In this document: positions 37,761 through 49,854 of the stretch, in pieces
Position numbering within the stretch: position 1 is the first letter of the stretch
How the letters are laid out: every line of letters starts with the position of its first letter
NCBI GenBank assembly: GCA_040954595.2
Contig: CM082583.2
Coordinates: 5,270,001 to 5,334,000 of the forward strand
DNA: 64,000 nucleotides
From: Balanoglossus misakiensis
Lineage: Eukaryota; Hemichordata
Direction of reading: 5' to 3'
Program-made: the position numbers and the translations under genes
Notes under the pieces: model-generated
The model's database searches: none
What the model was told of the DNA's origin: nothing
Seen by the model: only the letters and a program-made list of their open reading frames with translations

Positions 37761-39535
37761 ACTGGATGCAACGACACTCAACACGCAGAACTGCTTCCCC
37801 GATAAACCTTGTCCACAAAACCGGAAATCGATTTTGTCGTCCCATCTGATTATCCAATATTTCTTATTTCTCGGTATTTTTTCAACAATTAAGAATTATC
37901 TATGTACTGAAATTGTCATTGTACTTAACAAGCTGGGGTCGCGTTGTTGGTGCATTGAAGAAGTAAGGAAAATGCTAACCTTCGTTTAGTTTCTGTTTTG
38001 TGGAAAAGGTTAGATGTAGCCTCGTTCCCCGGCGTTCTCGCTGATCGTCTGTCTATCTTGGGGACGAGGCTATAAACGCCTGACATATCATACAGTATTT
38101 CATATGCGGTTATGCTGTGAAACATTGTTTAATCGTAACCTGGTCGAGATGGCCGTAGATTATCTTAGTTAATAGTCTGAAAGAGAGTTTCCAACAAGGG
38201 GCCGGTCTCTGTACTATGATGTCCGTCTTTGCAAGTACTATTTCCAGTGTTCAGGCCCACTCAAAAGTATAGTCTGGAGTTTATTCGTCTGCAATGTCTG
38301 ATTAAAATCAACTGTATGCTGCTAATTAGTATTGGGGATCAGACGGAATGGATGACGCAGTCTGGTTGCTTGACTCGTTCAGTTGCTCACGAAAATGGTC
38401 AGGTATGTGACATTCTAGCCGTGACTGTTTGTTGTAATTGGCCAAAGTATCGAACGTTCTGATTTGTGAATACATTGTATATATTTTTATGTCGGAGATA
38501 TCCAAAATTTAAACAATAAACATGAAGAATATACGTCAACAAAACAAAACCTATCATCGAAATGTATAATAAATTGACATTATTTTCACTGTAGCTATCG
38601 TCTTGAATTTGACGTCACATAGCAACCGTCTTGCCAATAATGCCGCATACCTGGCCCTCTCCGTTAGCAGAGACAGGGGCCCTTCCTTTGACCAGGCGAT
38701 GGAAAATATTGCTAGCGCCACTTAACGTGGAGAGACCGTGATTGTCAAAAGTAAAGCACATCACTAGTCCTGTAGGCAACGCACTTCTTCTTTGTTCTTT
38801 ATAATTACACACGGTGGTGTCGTTTAGTTATGTATGAAGTATTATTTAACAACACTTGTCCCTAAATGAGAACTTATATATTGCATTTGTCCGTAGATCA
38901 TGTGTAAGCATGCCGGCAGTGCATTCTAAATAAATGTGCCATTAGTAGCTCTTGCTTATTTTACTCTCAGAGATGTTGAATTTTGCCATCATTTTATGTG
39001 TCATAGAAGTATCGTTTATCTCAATGATCTGAGAATTGGACTTGCCACCATCGGTGTACATGCATCGTCTTTGTGTTTGCAACTTGATTTGCCGAGTTGT
39101 TTCTTGAGCAATCATTTACACAATTGTACAGACGTCAAGCGTCAAATCAGAGTATTTATTTTAACATATGTGTCACGGTTGCGTCGAAGTTCAATAAACA
39201 TGTGCGTATGTTTTTCTCCCTTCAATTTGTCAGAATTATTTTGTTGCTCATCATATATTATACAAAGATCGCACGTGAAAACTCGTATACGCATGCGCGA
39301 AAGAGCCCCAGCTTCAATCTGGTCAACGAAAACATGTACGCATACGTACGCATTCTGAAGGTGAACGACTCGGTTATAGGTTAAATTTCAGTCACGTGTT
39401 TAAATCAACGCGAGCTGACTCATCTTTAGTCGATTCCCTGGTTTGACGAGACCCTCGGAGTTCACCTGAAGGTTTAGGTCCTCGATAACCCGATTCACTT
39501 CTCCACATCGATCGACCACCGTCCATGACACGACG
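37761..39535. other. Intergenic, 1.8 kb
   Basis: 3' flank of the amidating-enzyme gene, then the promoter side of the hydrolase gene. AATAAA at 38515-38520 is one candidate polyadenylation signal for the upstream gene. No exon or element ends recognised. Confidence 0.45.
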
Positions 39536-42500
39536 ATGGGGTTTTCCATGTCCAGCGTAGTCGTGACGATAATTCTCGCCGTGGTGGTATCGCTCTACCT
39601 GCGCGAAGATCCCTACCATCCATTTGAGAGCAAAGGTCCCTATCTGACGCCGATGTGGGGGGACTCGCACCGCCTGTCCACGGACCGAGGGTACGATCTC
39701 CACTTGTACGGTCTGCTCAAACCCGGAAATGGCTCGGCCAAGGTGAACTTCTTGATCATTCACGGGACGTGCCACCACGCCGGCTGGTACGCCAGTTTTG
39801 CGCCGCTGTTGGCCGAGTCGGCCGAAGCCAACGTGTTTGGATTGGACCTGCACGGGCACGGTTTGAGTGGCGGGGTCAGAGGTGAGGATAGCTTTACAAA
39901 AGGCTCGGCAGTGTGCATACATGTTGAATTTTTTTCCACAGTGTCGCAGAAACTGGACCAGGTGCACCCTCAGTGACCTATACCCAGTGTTGGTAGGCTG
40001 ATCAAAGTTTCAATGGAATTTCTGTGACACCTGGGCATAGGCCTACCAGTCCCTGATTGGAGCATCGACCCTGGAGAAATATTTATCCGGGGTCTATGGT
40101 TGAAGAGACTGTGCAGCTGCTAGCAACCCTTTTCATATAGCAATAGGCCTACTCATTGTTACTGATAAATCAACTCAATGCCACGCGTGTATGAAAAAAC
40201 ACATCCACTTCTGGACCACCTCCGTCACTCGGAACGGACACCAAAAATTCCCGCACCATACGCCCCAGGTCTTAGTGTTTTGGTGAAGATATGATTTACA
40301 AAAAGGGCTTAAATATTAAGATTTACAAAAAAGGACGATTTCGGGTTCGTTTTTGAAGCAATCTTTTCAAGGGTAACCTGTCTAGACATCCAATGCATTT
40401 AGTAAGTAATGCAAATATACTGTATCGACAGACTTTGATCGATGTAAAAAAAAAACTCGCAACATCTCTTGTGCTTCGATTCTACACCAGCAGTTTTGGA
40501 TTTCAAAAACCGGGCGGGTATGAATCCACGATAAAAAAAACAATATAGGCCTACTACAACATTGATCATAAACCCTGCCATCTAAGCCTACATGCGCATT
40601 TTCAGTTTGATTTGTTTCCCGTACAGACCTCAGTATAGACCCTGTCGCGGCTCCATCCAAGGTCAAATATAAGAATAAACGGTAGTCGCTTCTACTTTCT
40701 GTGAACCAAGTACAGTCCAGCGTGGAACGCGCAGCCGCCCAGAAAAACGATTACCTGGACGACTGGCTACTTATCTAACCACAGACAAGTGATCTAACTC
40801 ACTTAGCTGCGTTTGGTTCGTATCTACAGGTAGTTTTGATTTCAAGGATTTCCTCCTGGACATTGATGATGCTGGGAGAACTATCCAGACAGAGACTGAT
40901 GCAAAATTGCCCATTATTCTTCTTGGTAAGTATATCCAAAGCATGGAAAAGAAAGAAATATCCCCGCTTCCCAACTCTAACATCGTGTTTATATAAAAAT
41001 CAAAAGACGCAATAGATGTTTATTTCATTTTTAAGACGATAGCTTCGATATCCTTGTGCAATCTGAAAATATTCAACAGGTGGTTCTGTTTTCTGCTCCT
41101 TTCAATTTACGGGCGGGGACTTTTATTCGTAGAATTCGGAAGTTGGCGAATAAGAATTGAGAAGTATTATTATATGACTAATGAATCGGCCATCGCCTTT
41201 ACCGTGAACAGGGTTCAGCATGGGAGGAGAGGTGGCCTTCCAGGCTCTTCAGACTAGCGACCGCTTCGCCGGCTGTGTCGCCATGAACATACTCCTGCCG
41301 TCAGAGGTCAACATGCGACCGATCGTCGGCTTCTTCAAGTCCCCCGTTGCCGCAGCGGTGGCCATGTTGGCCCAGGATTATTTAAAGGTATTTTGCCAGC
41401 AAAAAAATGTCGGTTGCAAATCAACTATCGCGACACAGGTCATTTAGGAAGATGCAGTGAATTTTACAGGCGTTGAATTTCAGTTGAAGTGTACGTCACT
41501 GTGAAAAAATCAAACGCTTTGTAAGTTAAGATCTCAACAATGCGATTATCATCTGTAAGTCAAAAGTGTGAGCAGTTTCACGGATTCATTTTTTTAGTGA
41601 GATGAACTCAATTTTACCAATGTACGACATTGAAAAAGGCTGACAAACCCGGTGAAGCCGCGCGTATAGTCGCAAACGCCCCCTTTAGGGCACTAGGGTG
41701 CTGCCCTTTCGTCTAGTAGCGGTTGGCCGATATGAAGAACGTACTCAACACTGTTACATACAGAGCAGTACAGTACAGTACAGACAAGGACACTACAGAC
41801 ACCCTAACGTGTCGTTTGTATTCCTCTTACAGTTTCCCCTCAAAAAGGTGCTTGATTTGAAAGCCGTTACCAGTTACGAGAATAATCCGCTGCCATACGA
41901 ACAGAGGGTGAGTTTAAATAGTGTCATTACGCCCCAATCCAACACACACTGGTGAGTACCACGAGTTATCATCCAACCATGGCCGTGAGTTAGTGTCTGT
42001 CAGTTTTCATATCTACGTTTCATTCACCAGATGAGAAACCCGCTAATGGTTTGGGAGTATGGCTTCAAGAGCTACCGTACCGTGTGGACCTACAAGCCAG
42101 AGAACCCTCCATCGGCCAATCAGAAACCAGTGCTGATCACTTGTGGGGAAAAGGACACAGTAAGTCCAATCGGTCTCATTACTCTTCATTCGCAATATCC
42201 AGATTGCGTCATGCGCGCTTTGCCCATTTATTTTTACGATATTGTTCAATTGTACGTCGTACCACTGCGTTTCGGAACCAGTACAAGTTGGCAAAGCGAC
42301 TAAACTCGAATAATTAATGCACAGGCGTAACATGATTTGAACTATTTTGGGGGATACACGCACCGCGGTGTTTTCCAGCTAAACCTACCTTTCGGTCGTT
42401 TTGTGACGTCACAGGTGGTACCGGCGGCGCACTGCGAGCGGTGTCACGACTTGGTGGGCGGACCGAAAGACCTGTACATCATCCCCGGGGTGGAGCACCA

Positions 42501-42609
42501 GCCGATAGTGAACGTCCCCGAACATTTTGCCGACACCATATCATCGTGGGTGACAACCAGGATACACGAGAAGGACCAGAAAACACAGTGGAAGCCGCCG
42601 AAGCTATAA
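39536..42609 (+). CDS. Membrane-anchored alpha/beta hydrolase, monoglyceride-lipase-like
   Basis: Six exons: 39536-39881, 40830-40925, 41212-41387, 41833-41907, 42031-42159, 42415-42609; 338 aa, phases consistent. Residues 5-22 form a hydrophobic N-terminal signal anchor (MSSVVVTIILAVVVSLYL), so the enzyme is probably bound to a membrane. The serine-hydrolase fold shows the oxyanion region IHGTCHHAGWY, the strand motif GLDLHGHGLSGG, the nucleophile elbow GFSMGG (Ser at its centre), the acid residue in CGEKDTVVPA and the catalytic His in PGVEHQP. These resemble the monoglyceride lipase/lysophospholipase branch (Hydrolase_4), suggesting ester cleavage of acylglycerols or lysolipids. The exact substrate cannot be read from sequence. 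AATAAA at 42621-42626 follows the stop by 12 bases. Confidence 0.88.
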
Positions 42610-44855
42610 CATTGCACGATAATAAAAAACGTGTACTCACAGATTTATCTAGCCTATAGTGAAAAGACGAGCCAAAGTTTAATCAAGCTTACAAGCCAGC
42701 CTTAATTAATTAAGTAACTGCAGTCACAGGTCGTGTCATCCAAGCTTTTGTAATACTAGTTTCGAAGTATGGTGACACTTCCATGAAAAGAATGACAATA
42801 ATCAACAGAGTGTACGTATACCAGTCCGTAGCTATGAGGTCAGAGCGCTGTCTCTGGAGGTCAGCTTTCATTGTAAGCAAATGTGAAATAAAGTTGACGG
42901 ATCTGGTCTAATGCAAGTTGAATAACATCAGTGTAATAGTTCTGGATGTGTTTTGATTAATGAATATTAATCAACCAAAAGTTCGGATTGAGCAAGGAAA
43001 TTCGAAAGAAAGTGACCCCGGCCGAAGGATGGGTTTCAGTTCAGTGTTCGAGGTTCGAAGTGATGTACATGTATTTGTGTCAAGGAATAAGTATATGTTT
43101 TTGGAACATTATGCCTACTAAGCCAGGTAACAACACTAACGTTTGGGGGTGAATTCTTTGTGTGATATTTCCATGATAATGAAGTAAGGCTTAATTGTCA
43201 TCGTAGATAATAGTAGTCACCAAGCAATTGGTGCCCATATTCGTAACACTGCCCTCTATCGACACGATCGAGCCACGGAGGTTGCCTAATTCAAGTCACT
43301 CAAAGTCTTTCCAAAGTGGCCTAATCTTCTCTCGAGTGCGCACAAAGATTTTGCTGCCCCCAGATTTTAAATTTGTACATATAACACATATTTCCTGACA
43401 GAAGTGAATGTAGAGATATCGTTCTTCAATCACGTCACTTGCCAAGCTTCAGCATGTTTCAATTTCACCAAATACAACATGTACACGTGTGCAGCCACTG
43501 AAGATCGGGGCCAGATTAATAACCGGGTCGTCGTGCCCTATATACTAACTAGTACATAAGGTTACGTATTCAAATACATAAGGTTACGTATTCAAATTCA
43601 CACAAACAACCGGAGAATGATACGCGTGGTTTAACCACAAATTGCGGCATTTTAGTCACGTCGAACCAACAGACTGCAACTATGAAAGCAGCTAAATTGT
43701 TCAGACGCAGTTTCGAGTCATTGTTCGAACTTTCTCAAACTGTGTTGCGGATGTACCGTGTCGTAGACCCATAATTGATGAAGTTCACGGCATGCGTGTC
43801 AATTTATCAGGCACGCTTGGCATACTAAGAAGTGTACCTTGAGAATGAAAATGCCGAAAGTATAGCCAACATACGTCCTTCTTCCCAAGATCGGATGATT
43901 GTGGACCTCAGGCTACAAAGCACGCATGGCGGATCTCAGTGGCAAGACGCTTGGTTACAAATGTTACTCAATAAAACCCTTCGTCGTTTCTTCAAATAAA
44001 TCAACCGCGAGTCCTATAACCTCCAATGGGGCATGGGGCCAGGAGGGAATGAATAAGGGCAAGGTTGCTGAAAGAACCGCTTTCCACTTAAATTTCTAAG
44101 ATATTTTCATCGTCTTCTGAGTAAAATCACATATTTCCACACAAAAAACAAATAGCGTTATATACCAAATATTTCCCAGGCTGCGGCATCATATTATCGT
44201 TGACCACTCCTGTTCTGAAAGGATACACGCATGTATACCTATAATCGTCGTATATCTTAACGCCGACCTACTTGATTATACGCACCGAACGATGTCCCCG
44301 ACACAGATCTCCCAATCGTAACTTCCGTCCGTGGCGCCAATTTATACCGTTAGATCTACCACGTGACAATATGGATACCGACGATCGTCGTGAATGTCAC
44401 GTCATCACGTACATGACAATTGGCTTTGATGAAACTTTTGCCACGCCAGCGCAACTACCGTATTGTCGGTGGTAAATTCCGGTGTCGGTTAAGGCTAATC
44501 CTTAGCGTTCCATAATTAATACCGGTCTGAACAACTAGTATTTGTTTTTATATTAATCGGTATAGATATTGGATAGGAAAAAGGCACACCTCACTACACT
44601 GCTTCCGTTGGTAGACACAAATTGCAATATCTTGTCTGAGGAGACTCGAATGATTTATTTGTGAAGCGGGGGACAGATACGACTTGATTAGCGATGACAA
44701 TAGTACATTTTATCGGCTGGAGTAGCAGTTTTTTGGTTTTTATCATAATTCGACACTCTTTGAGTTCACACGACCTATACCGTTAGTGTATTTAACATTT
44801 TGTATCCGAATAAGTCATCTCATTCTGGTCTTGTCGGTCGAGGAGAGCATCAAAC
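42610..44855. other. Intergenic, 2.2 kb
   Basis: No gene supported. It contains a perfect 2 x 22-bp tandem duplication at 43553-43596 (unit starts TACATAAGGTTACG). The rest is unremarkable up to the protease promoter. Confidence 0.5.
43553..43596. repeat. Two perfect tandem copies of a 22-bp unit
   Basis: 43553-43574 and 43575-43596 are identical and begin TACATAAGGTTACG. A third, degenerate copy is not seen. Probably a local duplication. Confidence 0.9.
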
Positions 44856-46810
44856 ATGTTGTTGGTTTTGCTGTTAGTTGTGGGCGCAACCGCCGGTAAG
44901 GGCAGCTTTTTTTTCCTATGGTCCAATCTACCATTATTTTGGCACATATAAATTATAAGCGACATGATCAGATCCGAAGTTTTGTGGTCAGACAATTGCA
45001 CGAGCATTTTCAGGATCATGTTGGGTGCATGCGCACTAACGAGTTGACATTGGCGAAAAATGGAGGTGGTTATATTTTTTCAACATCTTGAAGACGTGAT
45101 ATACTTGAGTCAAGCAGCCGTGGATGCTCTGACGTCATTCCACCCGTTGTTAATTTTCGCAGATTGCGGCAATCAGACCATCGCGCCTGTCTTCCCCAAC
45201 ATAAGAGTTGTCGGAGGGGTTGAAGCCGAGCCTCACAGCTGGCCTTGGACGATCCAGTTGATGGGAAACAATGGCCACATTTGCGGCGGCACCCTCATTC
45301 ACCCGCAGTGGGTTCTGACAGCGGCCCATTGCACTGAAGGACCTCAGACGTAGTAAGTGTCACAGTCAATGCGTTATGTATGGGAGAGAGGGGACCGGGA
45401 TAAAGGAAAAGGCACACTCGGAGAGGGGGGAGGGGGGAACTGTAAGCGACAAAACTGTCGGCACATATGCGAGTTTATATCAAAATCCTCCACATAGTTT
45501 GATACATGTAGTCATTTTCTTCATTGTTTGTGTGTATATGTTTGTTTGTTTGTGTCAGTCAGTCAGTCAGTTTGTTTGTTTGTTTGTGTTCAATTGAAAT
45601 TCTGTTGGTGTACGTGTGGTAAAACCATTCACGGTTGACACCGCTTGGACCATCATAGCCGTTGTTACTGATGCCCCAGGCTGTGATACCACCAAAAAAA
45701 AAAAAAACAGGATTCAATTTTTTTCTTCAGTCGAGACTCCTTGAAAGTATCCGTTGGGTCTCACAATCGGGACACCTTGGATCCGCAGGAACAGGAAATT
45801 ACCATATTGGAGATCTTCGACCACCTGGACTACAACTCCTTCTCGTTGGACAACGACATCTCCATGCTGCAGTTGACCAAGAACGTTGTCTACAACGACC
45901 ACGTTGACGAATGCTGTGTCGCTCCGCTGCACTACATGCCCGACACCGTCTGTTATAACGTCGGTTGGGGCGATACTCAAGGTAGGCTACGGCGGCGTTT
46001 AGTTTGTATGCAGAATACCAATACTTTGCCAAATTTCGATGCTACACCTGCTTGCGTTAAAGGTACAGGGCCACCTATGCAGACTTAGATAGAGTTGCCT
46101 CGAGGCCGCAGCTGCTGGCTGCGGTACATTTTGTAATATATGACGGGGAGTGACGTACGTGTATTCTCGCCTTTCGATTGTGCACACAGGCACAGGAAAC
46201 CCACTTGTCCTGAACCAAGTTGATCTGCCGATCGTTTCAAACGCCGACTGCAATCAGCTGGGATGGTACAATGGCCAGGTTACGGACAACATGGTCTGTG
46301 CTGGTTACACTGCAGGAGGCAAGGATTCTTGCTTTGTAAGTGTCTATTCAATATTTTGAAACTCTGTACATTTGGGTGTATTTCTCGGGAAATAGTGTAG
46401 GAAATATCACAAATATCAAAAATTTAATAGGCGTAAAGTGATTTGGTCTTTAAAATAACAACTTTTTTTATAATGCCCTATAGTGAACGCTTGTTCTGAG
46501 AGTAACATGTACATGTACGTTCGTTCACACAATGTGTGTGTGACTCTGTCTCTCTCTCAATATCCGTCTGCCTCTTTCTGACTGGCTCTGTGTGTCTGTC
46601 TCTCACTCTCTTCCCCCATCTTCCCAGGGTGACAGTGGAGGTCCCTTGATGTGTTTGAACAGCGAAGGTGCTTGGGAAGTATTTGGCATCGTAAGCTGGG
46701 GAGCCGCAGACGAATGTGCCCAGCCAAACAAGCCGGGCGTTTACACCAGGGTTCCCAACTACGCCGCCTGGATCAACACTCTCATCGACCAAATGACCAT
46801 TCCTCTATAA
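44856..46810 (+). CDS. Secreted trypsin-like serine protease
   Basis: Five exons: 44856-44895, 45163-45352, 45731-45981, 46190-46335, 46628-46810; 269 aa. Exon 1 encodes just a signal peptide ([13 protein letters not shown]). A short propeptide with one Cys ends at Arg before VVGG, the usual zymogen cleavage site. Catalytic triad: His in LTAAHC, Asp in DNDISML, Ser in GDSGGP. Asp-189 (chymotrypsin numbering, in KDSC), Gly-216 (SWG) and Gly-226 (KPGVY) predict cleavage after Arg or Lys. Position 192, usually Gln, is Phe, encoded at the exon 4/5 junction; this may alter subsite preference. Disulphide-forming cysteines are in the expected places. Extracellular, probably digestive or immune; sequence alone does not distinguish. 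AATAAA at 46864-46869 lies 54 bases after the stop. Confidence 0.93.
45541..45594. repeat. Simple repeat: GTTT and CAGT tetranucleotide runs
   Basis: Intronic tract in the protease gene: GTTT repeats, then four CAGT units, then GTTT repeats again. Low-complexity sequence; the Phe/Val/Cys-rich frame across it is an artefact. Confidence 0.8.
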
Positions 46811-47879
46811 AAACAAACTTTATTTCCAGATGGTTCGCTGATGTTGTAATTTTCATAATTGTGAATAAACCATTCGTGAGTTCAATTATAAATTTTGTCC
46901 GGAACAGAGGGTTTTTTTACGATATCACATGGTAAAATGTGTCGTTGAAATCGAGTGTTCGCCAATTTTGGCCTTTAAACTATGCAATAACCATTAATTT
47001 TGACATTTGTCATTTAAAAAAGAGAGAGAGCATTGACACTAGTTGTATGAACCGCGGGTGCGAGCTTGTTGTACAGTCCACTGACTGGGAACTCAGCTGT
47101 GTCACACACTCAAAGCTGCTGGAGTGGTCCCTATCTGAAGTATTGAGACGTGTTGGCGACATCGGTTATCACTGTGTGAAAGAAGGCAGTGCAAACGAGT
47201 GCTGGTGACGTTTTTTCTGTAAATAGTTTGACATAAATGATGACGATCGAAGATAAGTACAAAAACTGCTGATTGCAATCATGATTAATCATAAAGTTTA
47301 TACGGCGTTTTGGCCAATTTTCACAATTTTGAGACAACTTTGAATAATCTCGTGCTGATACGAGTCACGGGCTGCGATGGAACGCCCTCGTGTTCGCAGC
47401 ACTAGTGTTGCCGACAACATCGTCAGCCAAGCAGCGCCCGCTACAATCATTGCAGCTGGCCATTGTGAAATGTGTTGATTGATCACCAAATTCTCTGTTT
47501 TCAACTAATACACGTGACATTCCCAGGTGAACTTGTTATACATGTACATGTACTTTCTTTGTTATTCAAATTAGCTTAGGGCTTCTACCTCCCCCCAGCC
47601 CAAACACCTGAGCATCGGAAATCGTCTCTAATTTTCACACGCGATCTTTAAGGTACGGAGCCCCGAACAACATGATTTTCATTCTCTTGGGCTACGGGCT
47701 ATCAATGATAGCGATGTAGATTTACAAATGGTATCTCCCTGCGATATGAAGTGAGTTTTTAATCGTGGAAAGGTCAGCAAAATCGAGTATATCTTACAGT
47801 TTGTGTGCGCATAGAATTCTCAAAAGCTATTGACATTGCAAATAATATGTATGACCTTTAACCTTTGCGACTTCTAAAT

Positions 47880-48071
47880 AGTCCAGCTCGTCTTTGAAGA
47901 GGACGAAGTCACGCTCACACTCGTGCGGTTGGCCTTCGGTAAACGACAAGGGGAAAATATCGTTGGACCAAGTCCGAAACTGTCGCCAAGCGAAGTCGAC
48001 GCCCTTTACTGAAAGTTGACGACGCGACACCTTCTCTGGAAGTAACTATTGACGGTGTGGTCGCGTTCCAG
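47880..48071 (+). other. Possible 5' untranslated exon of the BTB-Kelch gene
   Basis: A CpG-containing stretch that ends in a strong donor (TTCCAG|GTAAGG at 48071). The acceptor TTTTCAG at 49784, 70 bases before the Kelch ATG, would be its partner. The 5' boundary is a guess. The minus-strand frame across it (47827-48030) has no recognisable features. Confidence 0.25.
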
Positions 48072-48604
48072 GTAAGGAGATTTGTTGCGTTGTTGTTTCT
48101 TCTGTCCGCATGCTCGACCGTGCGTGCGTGCTGAAGTCGGCTGTCAACACAGCACAGCGAAATAAGACTGAACCACGTGGGTGGTTTGTCCTTACAAGCA
48201 CAACAGCCTACGTATTAATCTATAAAATAGTATCCTTTTCCTAAGGCAAATGGGACGCTGTGTACAGACAGTTTTCCCGTCAAGGTAGCTTGCTGGTCTG
48301 CGGGGATTCGGAACGGGGGGGAAAGGGTGGCCTTCGCAAGTCTTTTGTGATTTTTTACGGATCATGGCTTTCTATAAATAAGACTCAGTCGATCCCTGTG
48401 GTTGTTCTGCCCTGCCACTAGTTTAATACCTGACCACGGATCCCTTCGTGTGTGGAGTGACCATGGACGCATACTGCGTCGACCCCGGCGACTGCCCTCG
48501 TCAGTCGCAGAGAAAGGACCAGGCGATTAAAAAATTCTCATCGTGTTTCTGTCGGCCTTGGACCAAAAAAAATCGGCACCAAAGCACCATTGACTACTGT
48601 CAAA

Positions 48605-48851
48605 CCATAGACCCTAGAGAAAGGGTCTATGGTCAAACTTAACTCCGAACAAAGAAGTTGTCTTCGACTCGACCTACTTTATACGAGAAGCCCACCTGTT
48701 GACAGCTTCGTTGGTTTTGGTATAAACATGGACATAAAAAGTCCATGGTATAAAGTGACTGACCCAATTTTGCCTTGCCCGTCGCTTGGGCCTGTCGCTG
48801 TTGTTTTGTCGTTGTTTTAAACATAGACAGTTGTCTGTGTTTAAAAACAAC
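48605..48851. repeat. Cluster of three inverted repeats
   Basis: 48605-48632: CCATAGACCC and its complement around an 8-base loop, flanked on both sides by TCAAA. 48721-48752: imperfect arms TATAAACATGGAC/GTCCATGGTATA. 48811-48851: arms starting GTTGTTTTAAACATAGACA with almost no loop. They may be miniature foldback insertions; no common family end was found. Confidence 0.6.
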
Positions 48852-49854
48852 AGTGTGTATCCCAATTGGAAGTATCTCAAAGATTGGAAACCACATGACC
48901 ATTACAAACAAATGGATTTTGTAGGCAACATTTTGAGGATTTTCACGTTAGCCAAAGCCTGACCTTATCAATCAATCAATCAAAGAATTATACATTCCAG
49001 AGGCAAATATCAAATAAACAAGTAGTGTATTACCCGTTTGTTTTGTGTGTGGTTTTTTTTTTGCTCGATGTTTATCTTTACGCCCAAAGACGTATGATTC
49101 CAACTTCTGTGCGGAATGTCTTGTAAGCTAATACATATGAACATTATATTCTTGTATTGCTTACAAGCTAAACTTCGGTGTGCACTGTCAATTCAGCCTG
49201 TGTTAGTTAGCAATTGTCAGGGACGACTATCCTGAATTATTTCACTGTGAACACCACGCCCCTGGGCAGATAATCCTATAAGCAGTTTGTTCTGGAGTGC
49301 TGTCAACAGAGTGTTTTGTTTGAAAACAAAAATGTCACATGACGCGGGGTCACATGACCCAGTTTTACCGAACCATGTCCTTTTTGGAATGCATAGTAAC
49401 GTACATTTTACGAACGAAACCTTCTTTTGCTTTTCGCAGACACATTCGTCGATATACGGCTTGTGTTTGAATACGAAATTCGGGGGTTAGTGAAATTAGT
49501 TGTACGCTAATCATCCATGTCAATCGTTCTTGTTGTTATTTGGTGGTGGTGGTAGTGGTGGTGGTGGTGGTGGTTTATTACTTTGTACCTCCATGCTAGT
49601 ACATGTATTTCAAAGCAGACAGGACTGGGTCATCGTGCACATAAGGTAAAATAGAACACGTCTTTGTTTTGTCCAAAAGTACGGTCAGTCTCTTTGGGTA
49701 TGTATCGTCATTTCACGTGTTCTCTCCCCCAGCCATTCCTGAAACAATTCACACCATCATCTCCCTAAATCAATGCTTTTTCAGGTTGGAACCGACTAAG
49801 TGATGACATGATCCTAGTTGAAGATCTGTATTATGGAAGACGGTTCTCGACAAG

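Larger units (their letters stand above)
46811..49784. other. Intergenic, with a cluster of small hairpins
   Basis: 3 kb between the protease and the BTB-Kelch gene. No coding exon is supported. It holds a possible untranslated first exon ending at 48071, three inverted repeats between 48600 and 48855, and a GGT trinucleotide run near 49545-49575. Confidence 0.45.
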
